A stretch of DNA of 64,000 nt from Syntrophus sp963665935 (GTDB taxonomy: Bacteria > Desulfobacterota > Syntrophia > Syntrophales > Syntrophaceae), in contig OY762510.1 in assembly GCA_963665935.1 (NCBI GenBank), forward strand, positions 186,001-250,000, in the 5' to 3' direction. Shown piece after piece: positions 17,646-26,625 of this stretch (positions are counted from its first letter, which is position 1; each line of letters opens with the position of its first letter). Both the position numbers and the translations under genes were made by a program. Below the pieces are notes generated by a model. It did no database searches and had not been told where the DNA came from. It worked only from the letters and a program-made list of their open reading frames with translations.

Positions 17646-17771
17646 TTTTTCTCTCCTGCTTGAATGAATCGGTAAATTCCCGCCAAACTTTAACGTCCTC
17701 TCATGTCCCTGCGGTAGGTACATTATGTCAAAAAATACAGAGCCTTGTCAATATCTGACAACGACTTAATA

Positions 17772-17787
17772 TGTGATTTTATTCACT
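17772..17787. promoter_or_regulatory. CRP/FNR-type palindrome
   Basis: TGTGA-TTTTAT-TCACT matches the CRP consensus TGTGA-N6-TCACA at nine of ten positions. It lies between the divergent pilin operon (start 17645) and the Crp/Fnr gene (start 17969), so the encoded regulator may bind here. Confidence 0.6.
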
Positions 17788-17968
17788 ATTTAAGAACATT
17801 GTTTTTCTTCCGGCTCAGCATCCATTCACTTCTTATGTTGATGCCCGCAACCAAAGGATATTGACTTATTTTTAAATTCATGGAAGTAATAAAATCCATG
17901 ATTTGAGATGCGAGCCTTGCAATCAACTTCCCCCTTTATTCAATAGACACGATGGCGAAGGCATACTT

Positions 17969-18649
17969 ATGATCATCACCGATTTACTCAAGCAGATCCC
18001 TCTCTTCGAATCCATGGCGGATGCCGAACGCCGGCAGTTGTCAACTCTTCTTCAGCGCCGTAACCTTCGGAAAGGAGGGATACTCTTTCGCAAAGGCGAT
18101 AAAGGATCGGCCTTTTTCATCATCATTAAGGGGCTGGTCAAAATCAGTGTTTCCAGCAAGCTTGGCGATGAAGTCACCCTGGCCCTTCTCAGGAACGGAG
18201 ATTTTTTTGGGGAAATGGCCCTTCTGGACGAGCAGCCCCGTTCAGCCGATGCCGTGGCTCTTGAAGACAGCCTCCTTTATGTCCTTGATCGCAATGATTT
18301 CTTCCCTTTCCTCTTTAAAAACGAAAACGCCGTTCGGTCCATACTGCGGGCTCTCTCCCTGCGTCTCCGGAGAGCGGATGATTTGTTTACGGAAATATCC
18401 TTCCTCACGGTCCCGGCCCGCCTGGCCAAGCGCCTTGTTGAACTTGCCGAACCTCTGGAATCTCAAAGGAGCGAACCGAAAGAATATAAAATTCGAATGT
18501 CTCAGCGGGAGCTCGCCAGCATGCTGGGCGTCACCCGGGAAAGCATTAACAAGGAACTGAAGATTCTGAAAGACAAAGGGCTGGTCGAGACTTCCAGAAA
18601 CAGTATCCTCATTCGAGACATTGATCGCCTGAAGCGTCGCACCCGTTAA
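17969..18649 (+). CDS. Crp/Fnr family transcriptional regulator
   Basis: Predicted 226 residues from the ATG at 17969 (GAAGG nearby); an in-frame start at 17903 would add an atypical leader. The cyclic-nucleotide-binding fold covers about 10-120 (KGSAFFIIIKGLVKIS, GDFFGEMALLDEQPRSADAVA). The C-terminal winged helix contains MSQRELASMLGVTRESINKE as recognition helix. No N-terminal cysteine cluster of the FNR type is present, so it does not sense oxygen through Fe-S; cNMP or another ligand is more likely. The RSA in the phosphate-binding cassette fits cNMP binding. It may control the divergent pilin operon. Confidence 0.9.
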   Translation: MIITDLLKQIPLFESMADAERRQLSTLLQRRNLRKGGILFRKGDKGSAFFIIIKGLVKISVSSKLGDEVTLALLRNGDFFGEMALLDEQPRSADAVALEDSLLYVLDRNDFFPFLFKNENAVRSILRALSLRLRRADDLFTEISFLTVPARLAKRLVELAEPLESQRSEPKEYKIRMSQRELASMLGVTRESINKELKILKDKGLVETSRNSILIRDIDRLKRRTR

Positions 18650-18659
18650 CAATCCATAT

Positions 18660-19436
18660 CTATAGCTGGTGGTACAGGAACAGATTGACGGCACATTCGC
18701 CGACAAAGAGGTAGGCTACGGCCCCAATCGAAAGAAAAGGCCCAAAGGGCACGGCATATTTCATATCCCGCCCCTTAATCAACATCAGCGATATCCCGAC
18801 AAGGGCGCCTGCCAGTGAACTGACCAGAAGGATGAACAACAGGGATTTCCATCCAAGAAAAGCGCCCAGCATAGCCAGCAGTTTGATGTCCCCACCCCCC
18901 ATACCTTCCCGTTTGGTTACCACTTCATAAAGGACGGCAATCAGATAGAGCGATCCGCCGCCGATGAGCAATCCCAGGAGCGCCTCCATAAAGGGAAGTT
19001 TCATGACAAATACCGACAGCAAAAAGCAGAGCGGAATTCCAGGCAGGGAAATGACATCGGGAATGATCTGATGATCGATGTCAATGAATGTAATGAGGAT
19101 CAACGCACTGACAAAGATAAAAGCGGCAAGAAACTTCAGGGTCAGGCCGAATTTCAAGAAGAGGAACAGCCCCATCAAGGCCGTCAGTCCCTCAACGAAG
19201 GGGTATCGCGGGGAAATCCTTACGCCGCAGGCACGACAGCGACCCCTCAGAAGCAGATAGCTGACCAGCGGGATGTTGTCGTAGAAATGGATGGGATGAC
19301 CGCATGCCGGGCAATGGGAAGCCGGTTTGACAATGGACATGCCTTCAGGAATCCGCCAGATGCAGACATTCAAAAAGCTCCCCACCACAGCCCCCAGACA
19401 AAAAGCAAATATTGCCCCTATATCCATGATCGACAT
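18660..19436 (-). CDS. pilD: Prepilin peptidase / N-methyltransferase
   Basis: Predicted 258 residues from the ATG at 19436 (GGGAAGGGG upstream); longer in-frame extensions to 19628 have no family match. The N-terminal methylase domain has the zinc-binding cysteines CPACGHPI and CRACGVRI. The aspartyl protease sites are in FIDIDHQIIPD and GGGDIKLLAMLG (GxGD). About seven membrane segments are predicted. It processes the prepilins encoded just upstream (17645-15896) and any others in the genome. It converges with the Crp/Fnr gene, 10 bases apart. Confidence 0.96.
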   Translation of the reverse strand: MSIMDIGAIFAFCLGAVVGSFLNVCIWRIPEGMSIVKPASHCPACGHPIHFYDNIPLVSYLLLRGRCRACGVRISPRYPFVEGLTALMGLFLFLKFGLTLKFLAAFIFVSALILITFIDIDHQIIPDVISLPGIPLCFLLSVFVMKLPFMEALLGLLIGGGSLYLIAVLYEVVTKREGMGGGDIKLLAMLGAFLGWKSLLFILLVSSLAGALVGISLMLIKGRDMKYAVPFGPFLSIGAVAYLFVGECAVNLFLYHQL

Positions 19437-19684
19437 TTTTAACCCCTTCCCTTTCGCATCACTCAGCGTTTTATGCAAATAACATGCGTTTTCGGTTCCC
19501 GGTATACCAGGGTGGCCGCACTTCTTATCCTTACGAGTGAAAAAGGATACAGTTCTCTCCCCTGGAGAGAAACAGCCTTCTACCATGCCGGAAATTCCAA
19601 GCCAATCAAGACTCTGCCTCCTTGACATCTTTTGGACCGTGGCCTATACACCCAAAGAGAATCGAATCCATCCTGTTGGGTAAG

Positions 19685-20809
19685 ATGAATTCGCCGGAGG
19701 AGGAAAAAACCGCTTTGAATGATGAATCCTTCATGAAACGCGCCTTGAGGCTTGCCCGGAAAGGTGAGGGATGGGTCAGTCCCAATCCGATGGTCGGCTC
19801 AGTCGTCGTAAAAAACGATCGCATCATCGGGGAGGGCTATCATCGGAAATTCGGACAGGCTCATGCGGAAATCAATGCCTTGAACAGCGCAACGGAATCT
19901 CCGGAAGGCTCCACCATCTATGTTTCCCTCGAACCCTGCAGTCATTATGGAAAAACGCCGCCCTGCGTCGAAAGCCTCATCGCCGTCCGGCCTGAACGAG
20001 TCGTCATCGGCACGGCGGATCCCAATCCCGTCGTGGCAGGCCGGGGGATCGAAGCCCTGAAACACCAAGGGATTAAAGTCACCGTGGGGGTTCTTGAAAC
20101 GGCCTGCAGGGAAATCAACGAATCCTTTTTTAAATTTATCCAGTCTCAGGTCCCCTTCGTGACCTTGAAATGCGCCCAAACCCTGGATGGAAGAATCGCA
20201 ACGTCGACCGGCCATTCCCGCTGGATCAGCTCCCTCCCGTCACGGCGGTTTGCCCACCGCCTGCGCCATGCCCACGATGCCATTCTAGTCGGCATAGGCA
20301 CCGTCGTGTCTGATGATCCGGAGCTGACAGTCCGTCTGGTTCCCGGCAAAAATCCTTTAAGGATCGTGGTGGACAGCCACCTCCGGATTCCTCTGACGGC
20401 GCGCCTGTTGAAAAATCAGGACGAGGCCAAAACCCTCATGGTCACATCGGACAGAGCGGAGAGAGAAAAACTCAAGGCGTTAAGAGATATCGGCATTGAT
20501 GTGCTCATTCTCCCGGAAGCGCGCCCCGGCCGGATTGACCTGAGGCGTCTGCTCCAGGAACTGGGAAAGAGGAGCATCGCCTCCGTGCTCATTGAAGGCG
20601 GCGCCGGCATTATTACCTCGGTGATCGCCCAGGACCTTGCCGACCGGCTGATTGCCATTTTGGCCCCCAAGATTGCAGGTCAGGGCATTGAAGCCGTGGG
20701 GCAACTGAACATCACCCAGATGGACAAGGCGATCGGATTGGTTTTCAGGAAAATATCCCGAAAAGGCGATGATCTGGTCATCGACAGCCGGTTCCGCCGG
20801 CCGGAATGA
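19685..20809 (+). CDS. ribD: Riboflavin biosynthesis deaminase/reductase RibD
   Basis: Predicted 374 residues from the ATG at 19685. The N-terminal deaminase has the zinc motif HAEINAL and the PCSHYGKTPPC site. The C-terminal reductase domain begins around residue 145 (VTLKCAQTLDGRIATSTGHS) and contains VLIEGGAGI. It performs the second and third steps of riboflavin synthesis. The other rib genes are not adjacent, and I see no FMN riboswitch upstream. Its 3' end overlaps the convergent glycosyltransferase gene by 32 bases. Confidence 0.95.
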   Translation: MNSPEEEKTALNDESFMKRALRLARKGEGWVSPNPMVGSVVVKNDRIIGEGYHRKFGQAHAEINALNSATESPEGSTIYVSLEPCSHYGKTPPCVESLIAVRPERVVIGTADPNPVVAGRGIEALKHQGIKVTVGVLETACREINESFFKFIQSQVPFVTLKCAQTLDGRIATSTGHSRWISSLPSRRFAHRLRHAHDAILVGIGTVVSDDPELTVRLVPGKNPLRIVVDSHLRIPLTARLLKNQDEAKTLMVTSDRAEREKLKALRDIGIDVLILPEARPGRIDLRRLLQELGKRSIASVLIEGGAGIITSVIAQDLADRLIAILAPKIAGQGIEAVGQLNITQMDKAIGLVFRKISRKGDDLVIDSRFRRPE

Positions 20810-22658
20810 TCTTTTCCTTGCGACTCAGCCGATAAAGCCCGTAGGTATATGCCTGCTCGTGGGCGACGGCGATTTTTTCCAGACGGTAGCGTTCCCGGAC
20901 TCCCTGACAGATATCCCATTGCGGATCCTCCATGGAGTTGCACCAGTAACTCTGATGAAAATAGACTTGTCCCGGATATCGCCTCATAAGATCCTGGATC
21001 ACCTCGGGGTTGGTGATGGCGGCGTAACTCTGAATCGCGCTCTGGCCCCAGAGCAGAAACATGTCGGGGGTCTGGGTTAAAACAATGGACCGCCGGGGAA
21101 TTTTCTCTATGAAAGCCCTGGCATACCGGTGATCGTATCGGGAAGACCAGGCTTCCTCCCCCTCCGTTCGGATCAGGGGGAGAAACTGGACCCAGGAAAA
21201 GACCAAAAGAAAGATCAGACCAAAAGCCGCACCGCGGCCCTTCAGAATTTTCTTCATCGTCCCGGCCCCCAGCCCCGCCAGGGCGGCAAGAGGCATAAAG
21301 GAGAGCAGGGCGAAGCGCTCATCGGCGCCGTAGTCATAACTGCCGGCATAGAAAAATAGAAAAATTCCCCAGAAGAACAGAAACCAGATCTCAAGAACAA
21401 GTCTTGCGCCAAAGGTCCGCCTTTCCCCACTGAACAGCCCGACAAAGGCCAACAGGGTGAATAACAGGGGGAAGGACTGATTGTTCAGATAATAGAGGCC
21501 GTTGACGTGGAGATTCTGCAGGAAAAAATCGGAGGAAAATTTCGGTCCCGTCGCCCCCCAGGACTGTCCACCGACGGCATGGAGATGCAAGAGGTAGGGA
21601 CAGAGCAGAAACAACAGCACAAGCCCCGCCATCCATCCCTGCCGCGTAGCGATCCTTTTGAAAAAATCAAGGTTCGGAAGCCATCGGCCGGCGTCATGAC
21701 GGGCGGATCGGACCGAAACCCCGCTGCCGTCCTCTTTAAAGAAGAAATTGGCGCACACGACCTGCAGAAGTGTGGTGCAACCCAGTAAAGGCAAGATAAA
21801 CCCCGACTCTGGACGGAATTGGCAGGCGAAAGGCACGACGGCGGCGGTAAGGAATGAATGCCTCAAGAGGCCGGTGCGCAGGTAGATAAAAAAACACAGC
21901 AGGGACAATCCCACGAAGAAAAGGGCCGAAGGCTCGGCAGCTGCGGTGTTCGACCAGATCAGATGGGCGGGGATCAGAGCCATGACGAGCGCGGCGGAGG
22001 CCGCAGCAAAGCGATCCGGGCTGATGACACGGACCATGAAAAAAACCACGAGAATGTTTCCTATGTAAATCAGGTTATTCAGCGTAAAGACGTATTCTTC
22101 ATCGACACCGAAGACCTGAAAAACCAGGCTGATCAGAAAAGGCCAGCCACAGGGGTCCTTATTATAGTCGAGCCACCGCGCTTTATATTCGCCATACTCA
22201 AAAGTGCCGAAATCGCAGGACCCCGCCTGGTTGACATAGGCAATGTTCTGTCCGACATCGGCGTAGATGTCTTCATCATAATAGATTCGATGGGTGCGGA
22301 CCGGGGCCTGAAAAATCAGGAGCAGTGCCATCAGAAGAATAAAAATCAGGATCAATCCCTCTGTTCTTAGTGCCCACCGCCATCGCCGTTTACTCTGGAA
22401 TGTGTCCGTGCCCTGTTTCCGCAAGAAGATATTGCGGAATATGTTTAAAATATCTCCTCGGCAGAAAACCACCGCCATGGCGATAAGGAAGAAATTCAGC
22501 CGGAGACTCCACGGGAGTCCTTGCATCAGCACAAGTTGAAGGGTCTTTGACGGCAGGAAGACCGCTCCGTAAACCAGAACGGCGATCAGGAGCAGCGAAA
22601 AAACAACCAAGCCTGACAGAAACCAGCGATTTCCATAATTCCTGCTGAAAATCTTCAA
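20778..22658 (-). CDS. Membrane glycosyltransferase (PMT/ArnT-like)
   Basis: Predicted 626 residues, with a TTG start and GGGAGG nine bases before it. The protein has about a dozen membrane segments and an early periplasmic loop with the acidic pair YYDEDIYADVGQNIA, matching the first-loop catalytic Asp/Glu of GT39/GT83 enzymes that use polyprenyl-phosphate sugars. The C-terminal ~130 residues are soluble. It is the last gene of a five-gene minus-strand cluster; the GT2 enzyme at 25903-26625 could make its lipid-linked donor (inference). Acceptor unknown. Confidence 0.8.
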   Translation of the reverse strand: MKIFSRNYGNRWFLSGLVVFSLLLIAVLVYGAVFLPSKTLQLVLMQGLPWSLRLNFFLIAMAVVFCRGDILNIFRNIFLRKQGTDTFQSKRRWRWALRTEGLILIFILLMALLLIFQAPVRTHRIYYDEDIYADVGQNIAYVNQAGSCDFGTFEYGEYKARWLDYNKDPCGWPFLISLVFQVFGVDEEYVFTLNNLIYIGNILVVFFMVRVISPDRFAAASAALVMALIPAHLIWSNTAAAEPSALFFVGLSLLCFFIYLRTGLLRHSFLTAAVVPFACQFRPESGFILPLLGCTTLLQVVCANFFFKEDGSGVSVRSARHDAGRWLPNLDFFKRIATRQGWMAGLVLLFLLCPYLLHLHAVGGQSWGATGPKFSSDFFLQNLHVNGLYYLNNQSFPLLFTLLAFVGLFSGERRTFGARLVLEIWFLFFWGIFLFFYAGSYDYGADERFALLSFMPLAALAGLGAGTMKKILKGRGAAFGLIFLLVFSWVQFLPLIRTEGEEAWSSRYDHRYARAFIEKIPRRSIVLTQTPDMFLLWGQSAIQSYAAITNPEVIQDLMRRYPGQVYFHQSYWCNSMEDPQWDICQGVRERYRLEKIAVAHEQAYTYGLYRLSRKEKIIPAGGTGCR

Positions 22659-22718
22659 GAGGCCTGCCTCCCCTTTGCCATCCCGTCCATAGCAGAGATG
22701 AAGGCCGGCAAATGCAGG

Positions 22719-24449
22719 CTATTCCTGATTTTGCGGGTTGAGGTTTTCAACGAGCAAATCCTCCAGAAAGAGATAGCGGATGCCTGTCCGTTTCAGGACA
22801 TCAAGGGCCTCTCCCGGGGAACAAACCAAGGGCTCTCCGTGGATGTTGAAACTCGTGTTGAGCACGATCCCGTACCCCAGTTCTTTCTTCAGATTGGCCA
22901 ACAGATCCCGGAAAGGCGGATTTTCATCCATCACGAAATGGGGCCGGCAGGTGCCGTCAACATTGATCACGCCCTGCATCGTATCGAGATGTTCCTCTCG
23001 AACCCGAAATCCCATGGTCATAAACCGGTTGTTGCGAATGTCTTTTCCATTCAAATCAAGGATCGCCGGTGCATCCTCGATAAGCATGCTGGGGCAGAAA
23101 GGCTGGTACCAGACCCGTTTTTTCAGCAGGATATTCAGCCGATCCCGGATCCGGCGGTCGTCCGGACGGGCCAGGATGCTGCGGTTTCCCAGCGCCCGTG
23201 GACCTATTTCCATGCGTCCCTGGAACCAGAGGATGATCTCACCATTGAGGATCAGACGAGCCGCCGTTTCGGAAACATTCTCCAAGCGACGAAAATGGAT
23301 CGAAGGATCCTCGTTTCCGGCCACGGGAACATCCTCCCGGGAAAAGACGGTCCCCAGGTAAAGATCGTTCAACGGGCGGGGAAAATGACCCGTCCGCTCC
23401 CGGTTCGCCATGATTGCCGCTCCCAGCGCCAGTCCCCCGTCCCCCATGTGTGGAAAGACAAAGATGTTCTCGCAGTCGGGCAGAGAGGCAATCTTCATAT
23501 TCATCTTGATATTGGAAAAGACCCCTCCGGCAGCGGCGATCTTTCGCATTCCGGTCCTTTTGAGAGACTCGTCGGCAAGATCAATCACGCATTTCTCCAG
23601 GACCCGCTGGGCCATATAGGCGAATTGCTCCGAAGGATAGCGCCAGAGGACCTTTCTCATCTCCCGGAACATGGCCGTGGAAGACAAGTCGGACACGATA
23701 TCCAGTCCTTCAACCCGGATGATTTTCATCAGGGGATTTTCACTGTCATCGATGGGCCAGGCATAGTTTGCAAGGGCCATGACTTTCCCTTCGTCCTCCA
23801 GTTCCCTCATGTTCATCAGGTTGGTTGCGTGCTCGAAATAAATCCCGAGGGAAACTCCGGCGGGCATGGCGTGAACCAGTTTCATCCGCTGATCCTTGAA
23901 TGTCCAGATCGATCCGGAAAGCCCGTCTCCGACACCGTCCAGGGTGATGACGAGGCACTCCGGAAAACCGCTACAGGAGGCAGCCGCCATGGCATGGGCG
24001 GCATGGTGATCGACAAAATCAAGTTGGTAAGTGGAAAATCCCATGGCTTTCAACCGGTTGTCAAAGTAACGGCGGCTGAATACCCTGGATATGGAATTCG
24101 GCGGATATTCGGTGAAACGGTATTTAAAAGACTTTTTCAGGGGATCGAATGTACCGGGGGCTTTTTTTCTTCTGCGGATGAGATAATATTCCTCCTTCAG
24201 GCCGGGAAAGATCCGCGTGAGCGTCTTGGCCGGATCCGTCGTGGAGGCGGCAATGATCCCGACATCGGATGGCGAGATGGCGGCGTAGGAAAGACAGGCC
24301 TCTATGGATCGCCGGGGAAATCCGACCTCCAGTTTTCTGCGGCTCAGCCGTTCTTCGTTGACGGCAAAAACGACCCGGCTTCCCTCCAGAAGGGCGGCGC
24401 CGGCATCATGGCCGTCCCAGATTCCCAATACATAGTTTTCTTTCAACAT
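22719..24449 (-). CDS. NodU/CmcH-family O-carbamoyltransferase
   Basis: Predicted 576 residues, with GGGAGG before the ATG. The N-terminus VLGIWDGHDAGAALLEGSRV and the metal-binding HHAAHAMAA belong to the ASKHA-fold carbamoyltransferase domain. The C-terminal domain has GPRALGNRSILARP and FNIHGEPLVCSP. These enzymes make carbamoyl-adenylate from carbamoyl phosphate and ATP, then carbamoylate a sugar or antibiotic hydroxyl. Here it sits between a radical SAM gene and a membrane glycosyltransferase, so the target is probably a lipid-linked sugar or surface glycan (inference). Confidence 0.93.
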   Translation of the reverse strand: MLKENYVLGIWDGHDAGAALLEGSRVVFAVNEERLSRRKLEVGFPRRSIEACLSYAAISPSDVGIIAASTTDPAKTLTRIFPGLKEEYYLIRRRKKAPGTFDPLKKSFKYRFTEYPPNSISRVFSRRYFDNRLKAMGFSTYQLDFVDHHAAHAMAAASCSGFPECLVITLDGVGDGLSGSIWTFKDQRMKLVHAMPAGVSLGIYFEHATNLMNMRELEDEGKVMALANYAWPIDDSENPLMKIIRVEGLDIVSDLSSTAMFREMRKVLWRYPSEQFAYMAQRVLEKCVIDLADESLKRTGMRKIAAAGGVFSNIKMNMKIASLPDCENIFVFPHMGDGGLALGAAIMANRERTGHFPRPLNDLYLGTVFSREDVPVAGNEDPSIHFRRLENVSETAARLILNGEIILWFQGRMEIGPRALGNRSILARPDDRRIRDRLNILLKKRVWYQPFCPSMLIEDAPAILDLNGKDIRNNRFMTMGFRVREEHLDTMQGVINVDGTCRPHFVMDENPPFRDLLANLKKELGYGIVLNTSFNIHGEPLVCSPGEALDVLKRTGIRYLFLEDLLVENLNPQNQE

Positions 24450-24494
24450 TTCCTCCCTGACTTTATTTCCCTGCCGGAACAGAGGACGAGCAGG

Positions 24495-25901
24495 TCAATC
24501 GCCCGTCCAACTTGAAAACCGCTTCAGAGAAAGAAAAATATCCCGGAAAGCACCCCTTTCCATCATGGACAACATATTTCCCCAGACTTGCGGCCGCCGA
24601 TAAAAACGTCTGTAGGCATAACGGCGAAAGGCCTCTACCCGCCCCGAAGGCAGGTCCGGCAGTTCGAGACTGGCGTGATTTTGTGATTGACCAAATGCCG
24701 TTTTCAACCAACCACAGGAAAGGGCTTCCTCATACAATCTCGTTCCCGGAAAGGGTACAGCTGCGTAAAACTGCGCCACATCGAGCGGAAGGGCCAGAGC
24801 CAGAGCCAGCGTTTCGTTCATCGTCTCTTCCGTTTCCCCCGGCAGGCCCAGGATGAAATGGCCGGCAACCCGGAGTCCCGCCTCCTTGGCCATAGATACG
24901 GCATCTTTTGCCTGCTCGACGGTAATCCCTTTTCCCGACCGCTTCAGGATGGCATTGTTGCCGGACTCGATCCCATAGCTGATCATCCATAACCCGGCCT
25001 TTCTCATGATCTTCAATGTTTCCCGATCTACCGTATCCACCCGGCTGTTGCAGGTCCAGGAGAGATTTTCCTGTTTTTCAAGAAGTCCCAGGCAAAACTG
25101 CTGGACGTAACGCCGGTTCAGGGTAAAGGTATCCGCCCAGACGAGAAACTCACGAATTCGATGGCGGTGAACGTTCGCCATGACCTCGGCCAGAACATTC
25201 TCAACGGGACGGTATCGGGGAGATTCTCCATAATAGAGAGAGGCGGTGCAGAAGGAGCATCGATAGGGGCACCCTCGCATCGGCGCCACCAGGAGGAATT
25301 TTCTCCCCTTCAACGGGAGGCGGTAGGGGTCAAGATCCAGAAGATCCCAAGCCGGCATCGGGATCGAATCGGCATCCAGAAAAGGCGCCGAGGGATTATG
25401 GCAAATGCGCCTATTTTTTCCGTCCCGGTACGAAAGACCGGCCACATTTTCGGGAGGCGCTCCCTCTTTCCGGCAAAGGTTTCGGATAATTTCCTCAGGC
25501 TCATGGCGAATCACAAAATCAATTTCCGGTTCCTGAAAGGCCTCTTCAGGGACAAAGCTGACATGCGTTCCCATGACGCCGGTCCGTGTTTCGGGAGAAA
25601 CGCTTTTGATCCCTCCCGCCAGTTTCAAATCAAAGGAAAAAGTCGGCGTTCCCGTCGACCAGAGGGCGATATCCGGTCGATCCCTCTGAATATCACCGTA
25701 GAGAGCTGAAGCGTTTTGACCAACGGCGGAATAATCTTTAATTCTAACCTCATGCCCATCTTCAAGGAGCATCGTCGCCGCGCAGGCCAATGAAATGGGG
25801 GGCCATTGGGTCGCCCAGGCCCCGGCTTCCTGGGTGCACCTCCCTTCCCTCGTATATCCCATACGGGAAGGCGATGGGGGATTAAAGAGCCAGACCTTCA
25901 T
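24495..25901 (-). CDS. B12-binding-domain radical SAM protein
   Basis: Predicted 468 residues. The N-terminal ~140 residues (WLFNPPSP, LACAATMLLEDGHEVRIKD) form the cobalamin-binding-like domain. The radical SAM cluster motif is GCPYRCSFCTA (CxxxCxxC), followed by typical barrel sequences RYVQQFCLGLL and GLWMISYGIESGNNAIL. The family includes methyltransferases acting on unactivated carbons and ring-forming enzymes. The ATG lies one base after the stop codon of the GT2 gene, so the two are translationally coupled. The substrate is probably shared with the neighbouring carbamoyl- and glycosyltransferases (inference). Confidence 0.92.
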   Translation of the reverse strand: MKVWLFNPPSPSRMGYTREGRCTQEAGAWATQWPPISLACAATMLLEDGHEVRIKDYSAVGQNASALYGDIQRDRPDIALWSTGTPTFSFDLKLAGGIKSVSPETRTGVMGTHVSFVPEEAFQEPEIDFVIRHEPEEIIRNLCRKEGAPPENVAGLSYRDGKNRRICHNPSAPFLDADSIPMPAWDLLDLDPYRLPLKGRKFLLVAPMRGCPYRCSFCTASLYYGESPRYRPVENVLAEVMANVHRHRIREFLVWADTFTLNRRYVQQFCLGLLEKQENLSWTCNSRVDTVDRETLKIMRKAGLWMISYGIESGNNAILKRSGKGITVEQAKDAVSMAKEAGLRVAGHFILGLPGETEETMNETLALALALPLDVAQFYAAVPFPGTRLYEEALSCGWLKTAFGQSQNHASLELPDLPSGRVEAFRRYAYRRFYRRPQVWGNMLSMMERGAFRDIFLSLKRFSSWTGD

Positions 25902-25902
25902 T

Positions 25903-26625
25903 TCAGTTCAGGTACAGATACTTGATCACACTGTACACATACCGGAAGGCAACGCTTCCCAATCGTATTTTTGAACAACCTGCCTTGCGGCAATATTCGT
26001 GTGCAGGAACTTCCGCCATCCGATAGCCTTTCTTCAGCGTCTTGATGATCATTTCCTGTTCAATCGTGGTAATGTCCTCCTGCAGATCGAGGTTTCTGAG
26101 CACATCCGTACGAATCGCCCGAAATCCGTTCTGGCTTTCGGAAAGCCGGACTTTGAACCGCTTGTTGATGAGGGTCGTGATGAATGAGCTTCCGGCGAGG
26201 CGGAAACACTCATCAAAACCGCCATGAAGTTCACTGGAGCCGCCGATCAGGCGGGATCCGGAAACATGGTCCGCCTGACCCTCAAGAATAGGCTGGATCA
26301 GTTTAGGGATGTCTCTGGGATCATGTGACCCATCCGCATCGATAAATACCGTTATTTCCTCTTTCAGATGCGCAATCGCCGTGCGAATGGCCTCCCCCTT
26401 CCCTTTGCCATGGTCGGCGACCACCTCGACGCCAAGGGATCTGGCGATGGATGCGGTATCATCCTCTGAATTACCATCAACAACCAGAATAGAAGACGCA
26501 TGGGGCTTCACATTCAAAATGATTTCCGCAAGCGTCCCTGCCTCGTTCAATGCCGGGATAACCACGCAGACCGATTCCCTGCCGCTCTCAATCCCTTTTT
26601 TCATCCCTGATCCCCACCTCTTCAT
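25903..26625 (-). CDS. GT2-family glycosyltransferase (DPM1/polyprenyl-phosphate type)
   Basis: Predicted 240 residues. The ATG at 26625 forms an ATGA overlap with the stop of the upstream gene, and GAGAGAG precedes it, so this start is preferred over an in-frame 26646. Motifs are CVVIPALNEAGTLAEII (nucleotide-sugar binding), FIDADGSHDPRDIPKLI (DxD metal site) and SGSRL. No C-terminal membrane anchor is present. Enzymes of this type transfer a sugar from GDP- or UDP-sugar to polyprenyl phosphate. GDP-sugar genes (gmd, fcl) lie nearby at 31220-33230. Confidence 0.88.
   Translation of the reverse strand: MKRWGSGMKKGIESGRESVCVVIPALNEAGTLAEIILNVKPHASSILVVDGNSEDDTASIARSLGVEVVADHGKGKGEAIRTAIAHLKEEITVFIDADGSHDPRDIPKLIQPILEGQADHVSGSRLIGGSSELHGGFDECFRLAGSSFITTLINKRFKVRLSESQNGFRAIRTDVLRNLDLQEDITTIEQEMIIKTLKKGYRMAEVPAHEYCRKAGCSKIRLGSVAFRYVYSVIKYLYLN

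Noticed and set aside
22698..24515. 605-codon open frame antisense to the carbamoyltransferase gene
   Set aside because: It is longer than the real gene but shows no domain motif, has no ribosome site and mirrors the codon bias of the opposite strand.
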